Position numbers and translations under genes: made by a program. Below the pieces are notes generated by a model. It made no database searches, was not told where the DNA came from, and was given only the letters and a program-made list of their open reading frames with translations. Shown in pieces: positions 24,652-32,420 of a stretch of DNA of 36,901 nucleotides. Position 1 is the first letter of the stretch. Every line of letters starts with the position of its first letter. This DNA is from JAYUHK01 sp043767025 (GTDB lineage: Bacteria; Bacteroidota; Bacteroidia; Chitinophagales; Saprospiraceae): contig JAYUHK010000089.1 in assembly GCA_043767025.1 (NCBI GenBank), forward strand, positions 1 through 36,901, written 5' to 3'.

Positions 24652-25881
24652 ATGCCATACCTCTTTACGTCCGAATCCGTTTCCGAAGGACATCCGGACA
24701 AAGTTGCTGACCAAATCAGCGATGCAATTTTAGATGCGATGCTCGTTAGCGACCCCAATTCTCGCGTAGCTTGCGAAACTTTAGTCACTACTGGTCAGGT
24801 CGTGGTGGCAGGCGAAGTCACTACCAAGTCTTATATAGATATTCAAGAAGTTGTCCGCGAAGCGATTCGCAAAATCGGCTACACCAAGTCCGATTATATG
24901 TTCGAAGCCAACTCTTGCGGCATTTTAGTCGCCCTACACTCCCAATCGCCCGACATTGCGCAGGGCGTAAACGAAAGTGTCGATAAGGAACAAGGCGCGG
25001 GCGACCAAGGCATGATGTTCGGCTACGCCACCAACGAAACCGAAAGCTATATGCCGCTTCCGTTGGAACTGTCCCATATTTTGCTCCGCGAACTGGCGGC
25101 TATCCGCAAAGAAGGTACGCAAATGACCTATTTGCGCCCCGATGCAAAGAGCCAAGTCACCGTCGAATACGATGACAACGACCGCCCGATGGGCATCGAA
25201 ACCATCGTTATCTCTACCCAACACGATGATTTTGCAGACGAAATCCCGATGCGCAAGCAGATTGAAGGCGATGTACGGACGATTTTATTTCCACGCATCA
25301 AAGCACAAATACCTGCCAATATCGCAAAAATGTTCGATGGCGACTTCAAACTTCACGTCAATCCGACTGGAAAATTTGTCATCGGCGGTCCGCACGGCGA
25401 CACAGGACTCACAGGGCGCAAAATTATCGTAGATACTTATGGCGGAAAAGGCGCGCACGGCGGCGGTGCTTTCAGTGGCAAAGACTCGTCCAAAGTAGAT
25501 AGAAGTGCGGCTTATGCGACTCGACACATTGCAAAAAATTTGGTTGCCGCAGGTTTGGCAGACCAATGTTTGGTACAAGTCGCCTACGCAATCGGCATTG
25601 CGCAGCCCGTCGGATTGTACGTCAATACGTATGGTTCTTGCAAAAAAGCAGGATTGAGCGACGGCGCAATCGCTATCAAACTGAACGAACTGTTCGATAT
25701 GCGACCGGCGGTTATCGTAGAGCGTTTTGGGTTGAAAAATCCAATTTTTTCTGAAACCGCCTCTTACGGTCACATGGGACGGACTCCGGGTGTCAAAACA
25801 GTCGGCGACCGCCAAGTAGAGACCTTCACTTGGGAAAAGTTAGACTGCGTAGAAGCTATAAAAGCAGCTTTTGGGGTGTAA
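24652..25881 (+). CDS. metK: S-adenosylmethionine synthase
   Basis: This 409-residue protein is methionine adenosyltransferase, which makes SAM from methionine and ATP. Its signatures are TSESVSEGHPDKVADQISDA (ATP and Mg binding), the loop GAGDQGMMFGYATNE, GRKIIVDTYGG, and the P-loop-like GGGAFSGKDSSKVDRSAAY, followed by YAIGIAQPVGLYV. Length is slightly above the usual 380-400 residues but within the family range. It is transcribed on its own, with a -7 box upstream and a strong terminator 19 bp downstream. It supplies SAM for methyltransferases such as the one encoded at 19853-20404. Confidence 0.97.
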   Translation: MPYLFTSESVSEGHPDKVADQISDAILDAMLVSDPNSRVACETLVTTGQVVVAGEVTTKSYIDIQEVVREAIRKIGYTKSDYMFEANSCGILVALHSQSPDIAQGVNESVDKEQGAGDQGMMFGYATNETESYMPLPLELSHILLRELAAIRKEGTQMTYLRPDAKSQVTVEYDDNDRPMGIETIVISTQHDDFADEIPMRKQIEGDVRTILFPRIKAQIPANIAKMFDGDFKLHVNPTGKFVIGGPHGDTGLTGRKIIVDTYGGKGAHGGGAFSGKDSSKVDRSAAYATRHIAKNLVAAGLADQCLVQVAYAIGIAQPVGLYVNTYGSCKKAGLSDGAIAIKLNELFDMRPAVIVERFGLKNPIFSETASYGHMGRTPGVKTVGDRQVETFTWEKLDCVEAIKAAFGV

Positions 25882-25900
25882 ATTTTTCTAAATATTCATC

Positions 25901-25944
25901 AAAAACGGCTACACGGAGTTTGCTCGCGTAGCCGTTTTTTTTTT
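25901..25944 (+). terminator. Intrinsic terminator after metK
   Basis: A 12-bp stem (25901-25912 AAAAACGGCTAC with 25928-25939 GTAGCCGTTTTT) is followed by a T-run. Confidence 0.9.
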
Positions 25945-25982
25945 AATTTGAAAAATATAATTGACTGCCGAATGTTAGTATT

Positions 25983-26139
25983 TTATCTAAAATAAACTAC
26001 TTATTTTTTCTGCTAAATTACAAACAATCACTGCGTTATTTTTTCGTTTAAATGCCCTGCGTTGCGCCTCAAAAATGCCTTGTTATTGTTTGAATTGATT
26101 GGAAAAAAATTGAGTACCTTGTTTTTTCCTCATTCCTTG
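25983..26139 (+). repeat. Family A palindromic element, copy 3
   Basis: This aligns from ATCTAAAATAAACTAC through GCCCTGCGTTGCGCCTC to TTTTTTCCTCATTCC with copies 1 and 2. The central hairpin here is ATGCCCTGCGTTG, so one side of the stem has diverged. No ORF is present. Confidence 0.75.
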
Positions 26140-26260
26140 TTCCATTGGCGGAGCTAAATATTTTGTTGGTTTTGTGTTAGATTTTTTTTGCGCGCAACTA
26201 AACTAAATCATTAGACCAACTTCAAATTAAACCCCTTTTAGTTGGAGTAGTCTAAAAGAC
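26140..26260. other. Gene-free spacer between family A copies
   Basis: No ORF or promoter was recognised. The segment TTTGCGCGCAACTAAACTAAATCATTAG (26188-26215) resembles the family C core at 28360-28384, so this may be a decayed family C copy. Confidence 0.35.
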
Positions 26261-26317
26261 CTCATTCAAAATAAACTACCCATTTTTTCTATTAAATTGA
26301 GTATTTTTTTCATTCCA
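26261..26317 (+). repeat. Family A, internally deleted copy
   Basis: This keeps the left end (AAAATAAACTACCCATTTTTTCT, split here only by substitutions) and the right end (GAGTATTTTTTTCATTCC) of family A but lacks the middle of about 100 bp. Loss of the centre is the typical fate of a palindrome. Confidence 0.55.
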
Positions 26318-26340
26318 AAAGAAATATAACTAACAAATAA

Positions 26341-27546
26341 ATGAAACAAATTTATACTTTCGCTTTGATGCTGTTAATAAATACAGCATTTGCTCAATTA
26401 ACTCCAGAAATTACTTCTTGGAAAATCAACACAACAGGTGCAGTCGGTTTTGCTGGGATTTTGACTAATGTGCAACAAGTACAATACTCAACCAATAATG
26501 TCTATGTGAGTGCTACTTGCATTCCCAACTATACGATTGGTCCTTGGACGGCAAATCCCAATACACCAATCAATAAAAATTTTGTATTTAAAATCACCCG
26601 AAACCCAATCCCAAACACGGGAGTTTCAACCAATACGCCGTTGGGTCATATTGGTGTTTGGAGCAACGGTGTAAGTATTTTTAATCCGAAAGATGGTATG
26701 AGTTACAACAATGCAGGCGTGTGGAATAGAGATGCTTTGTACTACGAAGGCATCAGTTTCGATGACTGTTTAGGGCATCCAAGCGGGCAGGGAGAATACC
26801 ACCATCATGTAAATCCAACTTGTCTGTACGACGATACAGATAGTTTAAATCATTCACCAATTATCGGTTTTGCGTTTGACGGATTTCCTATTTATGGTGC
26901 TTATGGCTACACCAACGCCAATGGAACTGGTGCAATAAAAAGAATGAAAAGTAGTTTTGTATTGAATACAGCAACAACGAGAATAAATGGTCCTGCCGTA
27001 AATGCAACTTACCCTCTGGGGGCATACATAGAAGATAGGTCATTTGTGAACGGCGCGGGAGATTTGGATATTCACAACGGGAGATTTTGTGTGACACCTG
27101 ACTATCCTAACGGAATTTATGCTTATTTCGTAACCATCAATGCAAATTTGTACCCTGTTTATCCGTATGTAATTGGACCTACTTACTACGGAACGGTGCA
27201 AGCAGGAAATACGGGTCCGAACAGCGGACACAACACAATTACAGAAACTGTGACGACTTATACACCAAGCACTTCGGGCATCTCTAATGTAGATAAGAAG
27301 ATAGAATTCGAGTATTATCCAAACCCTACAAAGGAGAGTTTGACAATATTTGTGGCACCCAGTGAAAACAATAATTTGGAGGGACACTTATTAAATGAAC
27401 TGGGAGAAATAATTTTAACGAAAGAAAATATTCAACCAGCAGTTCCATATACTTTTGATTTAGCGAATCTATCCAATGGAATTTACTATTTGAAGTTATC
27501 TGGAGGAACGAAATCTATAACACAAAAAATAATTCTGACTAAATAA
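26341..27546 (+). CDS. YHYH-domain secreted protein with T9SS sorting domain
   Basis: This 401-residue exported protein has a signal peptide (MKQIYTFALMLLINTAFAQ). It has a YHYH domain in the middle (GEYHHHVNPTCL near 148-160, IIGFAFDGFPIYGAYGY near 178-194, then HNGRFCVTPDYPNGIYAYFVT), and a T9SS type A sorting domain from about 320 (YYPNPTKESLTIFV) to ISNGIYYLKL-like residues and KIILTK. The YHYH domain is widespread in secreted proteins of unknown function; its His cluster suggests metal binding. Three neighbouring genes downstream are also exported. Family A elements lie immediately upstream. The stretch is AT-rich compared with metK. Confidence 0.88.
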   Translation: MKQIYTFALMLLINTAFAQLTPEITSWKINTTGAVGFAGILTNVQQVQYSTNNVYVSATCIPNYTIGPWTANPNTPINKNFVFKITRNPIPNTGVSTNTPLGHIGVWSNGVSIFNPKDGMSYNNAGVWNRDALYYEGISFDDCLGHPSGQGEYHHHVNPTCLYDDTDSLNHSPIIGFAFDGFPIYGAYGYTNANGTGAIKRMKSSFVLNTATTRINGPAVNATYPLGAYIEDRSFVNGAGDLDIHNGRFCVTPDYPNGIYAYFVTINANLYPVYPYVIGPTYYGTVQAGNTGPNSGHNTITETVTTYTPSTSGISNVDKKIEFEYYPNPTKESLTIFVAPSENNNLEGHLLNELGEIILTKENIQPAVPYTFDLANLSNGIYYLKLSGGTKSITQKIILTK

Positions 27547-27741
27547 ATGACCAACACGCAACAAAGGTTTTAGAAGAATGAAGATGAAATGCCAAATCAA
27601 ACATTGGGGATTATAACTCCGAACCGTTGCCGTGAACCGAGCCAGAATAAGGAAAGCCTCTAAAATAAATGCTATTCGCAATGTCATACAAATCGTTGCT
27701 TCTAAATAAAAATTAAAAACTATTTTATAACACATTAAATA

Positions 27742-28272
27742 ATGACTTCTTCGATGAAAAAAATATTTTTACTTGGCGTATTTCTATTTGCTGCCAACAC
27801 TATTTCGGTTTTTGCGCAAAGTAAGGTTAATTGGATGAGCATCGAAACTGCAATGCAGAAGAATAAGACCGAAAAGCGCAAGATTTTTGTTGATGTTTTT
27901 ACAGAATGGTGCGGCTGGTGCAAGCGCATGGACGCGGCGACTTTTCAGCAGCCCGAAATCGCAGCTTACCTCAACGCCAACTACTATCCAGTGAAGCTCG
28001 ATGCCGAGCAACGGGCGGAAATTATTTTTAAAGATAAAAAATATCAATACGTTGCGCAGGGCAATCGTGGCTATCACGCATTCGCCGCCGAGCTGCTCAA
28101 AGGTCAAATGAGCTATCCGACAGTCGTATTCATGGACGAGGAGTTGAACGTGATTCAGCCGCTTCCGGGCTATCAAGCACCGACTGATTTCGAGCCGATT
28201 ATGAAGTATTTTGGGGGTAATTTTTATAAAAGTATGCCTTGGCAAAAATATCAAGAAAGCTATAAAAAATAA
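27742..28272 (+). CDS. Exported thioredoxin-fold protein
   Basis: This protein of up to 176 residues has a signal peptide and a thioredoxin-like domain with the redox motif WCGWCKRMD, followed by MSYPTVVFMDEE containing the cis-proline. The combination KRMD...TFQQPEIAAYLNANYYPVKLDAEQ resembles the periplasmic DUF255/thioredoxin-7-like proteins that reduce or exchange disulfides in the envelope. Two starts are possible: the ATG at 27742 and another at 27754 (MKKIFLLGVFLFAAN), the second giving a more typical signal peptide. It lies 129 bp upstream of the DUF547 gene on the same strand. The intergenic region upstream (27547-27741) shows no gene; it carries an AATTAAAAACT motif like the tail of families B and C. 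Confidence 0.88.
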   Translation: MTSSMKKIFLLGVFLFAANTISVFAQSKVNWMSIETAMQKNKTEKRKIFVDVFTEWCGWCKRMDAATFQQPEIAAYLNANYYPVKLDAEQRAEIIFKDKKYQYVAQGNRGYHAFAAELLKGQMSYPTVVFMDEELNVIQPLPGYQAPTDFEPIMKYFGGNFYKSMPWQKYQESYKK

Positions 28273-28330
28273 TATTTTCAATATTTTATATCAAAAAAAA
28301 ATATTTTTACGGAATTATTTATGGTTCTAT

Positions 28331-28400
28331 GATATTCTGATAACTGCTTTGTAATTACTTGCGCGACTAAAAACTAATCATTAGAAACTAAAAACTACTC
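28331..28400 (+). repeat. Family C repeat, copy 3
   Basis: This is the best-preserved copy, running from GATATTCTGATAACTG through TTACTTGCGCGACTAAAAACT to ACTAAAAACTACTC. It ends one base before the ATG of the DUF547 gene. Confidence 0.6.
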
Positions 28401-28401
28401 A

Positions 28402-29094
28402 ATGGATTTTACTGCTTTTTTGTTGCTATTTGTTGCCAATTTAGCCTTTGCCCAACCCGATTATGGACGATTGGACGCGTTGCTCGCCAACCATGTGACG
28501 GCGACTGGAAAAGTCAATTATAAGGCACTAAAAACTACCAATCGCGCTGATTTGGACGCAGTCGTAGCAGATTTGATCGCTCGACCGATAGAAAAAAACT
28601 GGAGCAAAAATGAGCAGCTTGCCTATTGGATAAATATTTATAACGTATTCACTATCAAACTTTTAACGGATAATTATCCGGTTTCGAGCATCACGAAGTT
28701 GGACAAGGGAAAGCCTTGGGACGTGAAGCGAATCAAGATTGGAGCGCAAGTTTATTCGCTCAATCAAATCGAAAACGAAATTATACGCCCAACTTTTAAA
28801 GATGCGCGAGTTCATTTCGCGCTCAACTGCGGTGCGAAATCCTGTCCGCCACTTTGGAACAAGGCTTTTACGGCATCAAACGTAACGGAGATTTTGGAGG
28901 AGCGGACGAAAAAATTTGTTCAGTCCAAGAGCAACCAGATTGCTAAAAATAGTTTGAAAATTTCTAAAATTTTTGATTGGTACAAAGCCGATTTTGGTGA
29001 TGCTCCGCAATTTTTATCAAAATATTCGGGTCAAAAAATTGAAAAAAACGCCAAAATTGAGTATCAAGATTACGATTGGAGTTTGAATGAATAA
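28402..29094 (+). CDS. DUF547 protein with an atypical signal peptide
   Basis: This 230-residue protein matches the DUF547 family. It has KVNYKALKTTNRADLDAVV, WSKNEQLAYWINIYNVFTIK (with the conserved Asn), KPWDVKRIKI, LNQIENEIIRPTF, and the invariant-looking FALNCGAKSCPPL. This family has a papain-like/transglutaminase-related pattern, and the Cys/His set is visible (Cys in CGAKSC and His in DARVHFALN). The start ATG directly abuts a family C repeat. Its signal (MDFTAFLLLFVANLAFAQ) has no basic n-region, and an in-frame stop lies 27 bp upstream, so the original N-terminus may have been lost. A terminator begins 26 bp after the stop. Function is unknown; the family is common in the Bacteroidota envelope. 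Confidence 0.85.
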   Translation: MDFTAFLLLFVANLAFAQPDYGRLDALLANHVTATGKVNYKALKTTNRADLDAVVADLIARPIEKNWSKNEQLAYWINIYNVFTIKLLTDNYPVSSITKLDKGKPWDVKRIKIGAQVYSLNQIENEIIRPTFKDARVHFALNCGAKSCPPLWNKAFTASNVTEILEERTKKFVQSKSNQIAKNSLKISKIFDWYKADFGDAPQFLSKYSGQKIEKNAKIEYQDYDWSLNE

Positions 29095-29120
29095 GAAGTG
29101 GAAGAAAATTCGCAGCTAAA

Positions 29121-29164
29121 AAAAAATTCCCTCATCAGAGTCATCTGAAAGAGGGATTTTTTTT
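29121..29164. terminator. Bidirectional intrinsic terminator
   Basis: The stem AAATTCCCTCATCAG/CTGAAAGAGGGATTT is flanked by A-runs and T-runs on both sides. It can end the DUF547 transcript on the plus strand and the candidate RNA (29548 to 29121) on the minus strand. Confidence 0.85.
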
Positions 29165-29548
29165 AGCGATTATATCGCTCAATCATAGGATTACAAAACT
29201 CGGAAGCCTCCGAGAGCAATATGTCAGAATATAAAATGTTCTTACCAGAGATTGGCAAGATAAAAGTAAAGAAAAGTTCCTCCACCCAAAAAACACGACA
29301 CACTGAAAGGTGGAGGAACACTAATTGGATTACAACTTGAATGTTCGGAGTAAGTCGTTTTATTCGCTGAATATTATACATAGACAGGAAAATATAATTG
29401 CAAAAAATACAATTCAAAGAAAATATCTTCCATTTCAGGAAGCAAGATTTGGGAACGATAACTCAAGCACCATCGAAGACGTGGCGGCGTTGAGGTAATA
29501 GAGTGGATTTAAAGAAAACGCAACAAACTCAACAATACGATTGGTCTG
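29121..29548 (-). ncRNA. Candidate structured non-coding RNA of about 420 nt (unassigned)
   Basis: A perfect promoter (TTTG-N19-TACCTTTG, 29555-29585 minus) predicts a transcript starting near 29548. A strong terminator ends it at 29121-29164. Between them no convincing protein is encoded: the longest minus frame (84 codons, TTG start at 29417, stop at 29163) is Cys- and Phe-rich and unlike any family I know. Several local hairpins stand out: CTTCC/GGAAG at 29427-29442, an 11-bp perfect stem GTTCCTCCACC/GGTGGAGGAAC at 29276-29319, CTCGGA/TCCGAG at 29199-29214 and AGCGAT/ATCGCT at 29165-29179. I looked for the signatures of RNase P RNA, tmRNA and SRP RNA and did not see them. A diverged 6S-like RNA or an mRNA for an unknown small protein are the alternatives. 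Confidence 0.45.
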
Positions 29549-29554
29549 CTGCGA

Positions 29555-29585
29555 CAAAGGTAATATATAAAACTATTCCTACAAA
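29555..29585 (-). promoter_or_regulatory. Consensus promoter TTTG-N19-TACCTTTG on the minus strand
   Basis: The -7 box occupies 29555-29562 and the -33 box 29582-29585. Sequence and spacing match the typA promoter exactly, yet no known gene follows. Confidence 0.7.
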
Positions 29586-29623
29586 TATTTTTACACTTTT
29601 TTTTCGGGGTGAAAAATAATTGT

Positions 29624-29664
29624 AGCACTTTCAAACGAAGCGGTCGCAGACGTTTGAAAGTGCT
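29624..29664 (-). terminator. Hairpin downstream of the TonB_C/TPR gene
   Basis: A perfect 14-bp stem (AGCACTTTCAAACG, 29624-29637, with 29651-29664) lies 46 bp after the stop of the minus-strand gene at 29710. On the minus strand the bases after it are ACAATTATTTTTC, a modest T-rich tail. Confidence 0.6.
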
Positions 29665-29709
29665 GGCTAAATTTATTAGAAAAAATTATTTTAACAATTT
29701 TTTAACTTT

Positions 29710-30831
29710 TTATTTTCTGCTATCTGGTTTATCTTCTGTTGGTATTGGCGCGCAAAGAAGTGGCAGCAAGCTATCCACCCAATTGACTGCCAAAGTTTCT
29801 TTTACTCGCGTTAAGTCGGAGCAAGCCTCTGCTTTTTTGCCTTGATTCATGTAAATATTTCCTCTCAAATACAAATATTCACAGTTATTGGGTTGCAAAC
29901 GGATAGCGTCGGATATTTTTGACAAAGACTCGTCTAATTTTTGTTCGTTGTAAAGGTTAGTTGCATCGTCAGCAAATTTAACAGATTTTTCAAAATTTGA
30001 TAGATTTGTGACACAGCTTCCGCTCTTTGGTCTGAACGAAATACGCAACGGAAGCGAAGAATTTACAGCTTTTCCTTTGTAGGTTGCTGCCGTCCATTTG
30101 CCTGCCGAACCCATCGCAGTTCTGATGGCTTCGAACTGAAAATCCATACCCAAGCTATTAAAATCGAAAGTTTCTAATATTTCGACTTCGCCCGTGCGGC
30201 GCACCATTATCGTAGCCTGAATCACTCCTGCTTGGCAGCTGTCCTTGTATTCTTCTGGAAAATTTGTGTTTTCTGTGACATACTTAATTAAGGCTTCGTC
30301 GCCGCCTTGAAAGGTCAAAGGCGTATCGAACTGTGTCCAAATGGTGTCATTTTGCTCCGTAATCACGAATGCCTGCGGCTCTTCGAGCTTGAATTTGACG
30401 GGCATTGTCATCGCTACCCGCACTGATTCGCCTTTTATTTTGCCGGGAGACCATTTAAAATCCACTTCATTCATCGAATTGAGGACTCGCAGAGCCTCTT
30501 CTCCGCAGCCAGCACCCGGATTTTTAGCGATAGTAGCTTCGCCAATTGAGCCGTCCCGCTCTACGACAAATCGTATAACTGCCTGACCCTCAACTCCTTT
30601 CTCACGCGCTTCGTCTGGATATTGGATACTTCGATACATATAATCCAACAGATACTGTTGGGTGCAACTATCCTTTTGCATATTGGTGCCGCCAATTTCT
30701 TCGCAACCCGGAAATTTTGGCATTTGCTCTACAATGGTGTAGATTTTCATGGTATCAATTTTTGCATCTTGGGCAAATATAGAAGTCACAAAAAATAAAA
30801 TAAAAAATAAAAAAGCGATTAATTTTTGCAT
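29710..30831 (-). CDS. Exported protein with two TonB C-terminal-like domains and TPR repeats
   Basis: This 373-residue protein has an N-terminal signal (MQKLIAFLFFILFFVTSIFAQ) and a first TonB_C domain at about 45-135 (IQYPDEAREKGVEGQAVIRFVVERDGSI, then VDFKWSPGKIKGESVRVAM). A second, diverged TonB_C-like domain sits at about 180-272 (NFPEEYKDSCQAGVIQATIMV). TPR-like helices follow at about 285-350 (AIRLQPNNCEYLYLRGNIYMNQGKKAEACSDL). There is no N-terminal membrane anchor plus Pro-rich spacer as in true TonB, so it is unlikely to energise receptors. It is one of the free periplasmic TonB_C/TPR proteins common in Bacteroidota, whose role is unknown. A hairpin terminator follows its stop. Confidence 0.85.
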   Translation of the reverse strand: MQKLIAFLFFILFFVTSIFAQDAKIDTMKIYTIVEQMPKFPGCEEIGGTNMQKDSCTQQYLLDYMYRSIQYPDEAREKGVEGQAVIRFVVERDGSIGEATIAKNPGAGCGEEALRVLNSMNEVDFKWSPGKIKGESVRVAMTMPVKFKLEEPQAFVITEQNDTIWTQFDTPLTFQGGDEALIKYVTENTNFPEEYKDSCQAGVIQATIMVRRTGEVEILETFDFNSLGMDFQFEAIRTAMGSAGKWTAATYKGKAVNSSLPLRISFRPKSGSCVTNLSNFEKSVKFADDATNLYNEQKLDESLSKISDAIRLQPNNCEYLYLRGNIYMNQGKKAEACSDLTRVKETLAVNWVDSLLPLLCAPIPTEDKPDSRK

Positions 30832-30980
30832 AATGTTTGTTCTGTAATAAAAATAATTGTGTAAAAATACGACTTTGTACTTAAACGTCGTGCATTACAA
30901 AATAGATATTTTTAATTGTAATAAAATAATGGATAAGGATTAATATATTTTTTAAAAAAAAATTAACATTCAAAAATAAC

Positions 30981-31589
30981 TCAATATTTATAGTGGAATA
31001 TTTTCGCATTTCCGATATTTTTGACGGTAACAATGTATAAATCATCAAATTTTTGTGCAGGAATTTCCGTATAGTTTTTAGTCCCTGAAAGGTAATTAAG
31101 CAACTCGGGGACGGTATTGGAATGACCGACGACGAGCAGAAAATGACCTTTTTCTGTCCGTAAGATTTCGTTCAGTACCATCGGCTGGCGGTCTGGCGCG
31201 TAAGTTTCAATCGGAATGCCACCTTGCATATTTCGTGCGGGGTCGGCGGTAGCGATAGTTCTTAAAGTGTTGGTAGTCAATGTTTTAGATAGCTTTATTG
31301 GTCGTAAAAGTTCTCCTAAATGCACGGCTCTCGCAGTTCCCGTCGGACTCAAATCGGGGTTGGAGTTTCCCTCTTCGATTAACTTTTCGGCGTGGCGTAC
31401 CACAAAAAGCGTTATCATATCGGGCTGTCCAAAACCAAAAATTTTCTCTACTCCGCCGACTTCATTTTTCACATTTCCGTCGCTCGAGATAGCCGATATT
31501 TTGTAAATAGTTGAGTTTTTTGTGGCACAGTTGGCACACAAAAAGCAAATGATTGATAATTTGAAAAATAAAAGACTATTTTTTATCAC
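30981..31589 (-). CDS. Histidine phosphatase-family lipoprotein or exported protein
   Basis: This 202-residue protein belongs to the phosphoglycerate mutase-like histidine phosphatase superfamily. The catalytic RHAE is in LFVVRHAEKLIEEGNSNPDLSPTGTARA, a second Arg in LTTNTLRTIATA, and the second catalytic His in LLVVGHSNTVPELLNYL. The substrate is unknown. The frame is open to an ATG at 31688 inside nth, but the GTG at 31589 begins a clean signal peptide, IKNSLLFFKLSIICFLCANC, so it was chosen. It overlaps the 3' end of nth by 14 bases, which suggests translational coupling. The Cys-rich end of the signal (FLCANC) may be a lipobox with Asn before the Cys, so lipid anchoring is possible but uncertain. 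Confidence 0.8.
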   Translation of the reverse strand: MIKNSLLFFKLSIICFLCANCATKNSTIYKISAISSDGNVKNEVGGVEKIFGFGQPDMITLFVVRHAEKLIEEGNSNPDLSPTGTARAVHLGELLRPIKLSKTLTTNTLRTIATADPARNMQGGIPIETYAPDRQPMVLNEILRTEKGHFLLVVGHSNTVPELLNYLSGTKNYTEIPAQKFDDLYIVTVKNIGNAKIFHYKY

Positions 31590-32280
31590 TTTTTTTAATT
31601 TTTGGCGGCTTGACGGGTGCCGAATAAAGCGTACAAATCGGACATTTTTCAACATTGTGGCTGCGCGCTGGACAATATTCTCTGCCAAAAAAAATAATTT
31701 GAAGGTGCAATTTATTCCAAAGATTTTCTGGAAAAATTCTTTTCAAATCTACTTCTGTGACCGTCACATTTTTGCCCGAACTCAATCCCCAACGGGTTGC
31801 CAAGCGAAAAATATGAGTATCCACTGGAAATGCAGGAAAACCAAATGATTGTGACATAACAACAGAAGCAGTTTTGTGTCCAACTCCCGGAAGTTTTTCT
31901 AATTCTTCAAAGCTCGGCGGCACTTCTCCATCGAATTTTTCAATCAAAATATGGGACAAATCATAAATTGCTTGCGATTTTTTGGGCGATAATCCGCAAG
32001 GACGGATAATTGATCGAATTTCTTCGACTGATTTTTTGACCATATCGAAGGGATTGTCCGCATTTGCAAACAAAAATGGTGTCACTTTATTCACTCTTTC
32101 GTCCGTACATTGAGCAGAAAGCAACACAGCTACGAGCAATGTATAAGGATTTTTGTGGTCGAGCGGAATCAACGTTTCAGGATAAAGTTGCTCCAATATC
32201 TCAACTATATGGTTCGCTTTTTGCCGCATATTGGGAGAAACACGTTTTGCTTTTGGAGCTATTTTTTTATCTTTTTCCAT
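31576..32280 (-). CDS. nth: Endonuclease III
   Basis: This 234-residue protein is an HhH-GPD bifunctional DNA glycosylase/AP lyase, which removes oxidised pyrimidines. The helix-hairpin-helix reads LEKLPGVGHKTASVVM with catalytic Lys136, and the catalytic Asp154 is in FPVDTHIFRLATRWGL. The C-terminal cysteine loop is unusual: instead of C-x6-C-x2-C-x5-C there is Cys203, His208, Cys213 and Cys216 (YCPARSHNVEKCPICTLYS), so the [4Fe-4S] cluster may be ligated differently or be absent. The gene ends inside the signal sequence of the histidine phosphatase gene. Its start lies about 17 bp from the tail of a family B repeat. N-terminal residues up to about 16 are probably disordered. Confidence 0.93.
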   Translation of the reverse strand: MEKDKKIAPKAKRVSPNMRQKANHIVEILEQLYPETLIPLDHKNPYTLLVAVLLSAQCTDERVNKVTPFLFANADNPFDMVKKSVEEIRSIIRPCGLSPKKSQAIYDLSHILIEKFDGEVPPSFEELEKLPGVGHKTASVVMSQSFGFPAFPVDTHIFRLATRWGLSSGKNVTVTEVDLKRIFPENLWNKLHLQIIFFGREYCPARSHNVEKCPICTLYSAPVKPPKIKKSDKK

Positions 32281-32296
32281 ATCATAATTATTTGTG

Positions 32297-32405
32297 AGTA
32301 GTTTTAGTTTTTAGTTTTTAATTTTGAGTCGTCATAAAATATTGAAAATCAACGAATTATGTCGAATATTAAATGTCATCTATTTAAGCGTAAGAACTTA
32401 AATAT
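32297..32405 (-). repeat. Family B repeat, copy 2 (inverted)
   Basis: Read on the minus strand this runs TTAAGTTCTTACGCTTAAATAG to ACTAAAAACTAAAACTACTC. It aligns closely with 21042-21137 and 36686-36785. It fills the gap between the acyl-CoA reductase stop and the nth start, with the tail next to nth. Confidence 0.75.
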
Positions 32406-32420
32406 ATTAGTTGTAGAATA

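Noticed and set aside
29163..29417. 84-codon minus-strand ORF with a TTG start
   Set aside because: It was not called as a gene because the start is weak, the composition is odd (Cys/Phe-rich) and strong hairpins cross it; it is kept as an alternative explanation of the candidate RNA.
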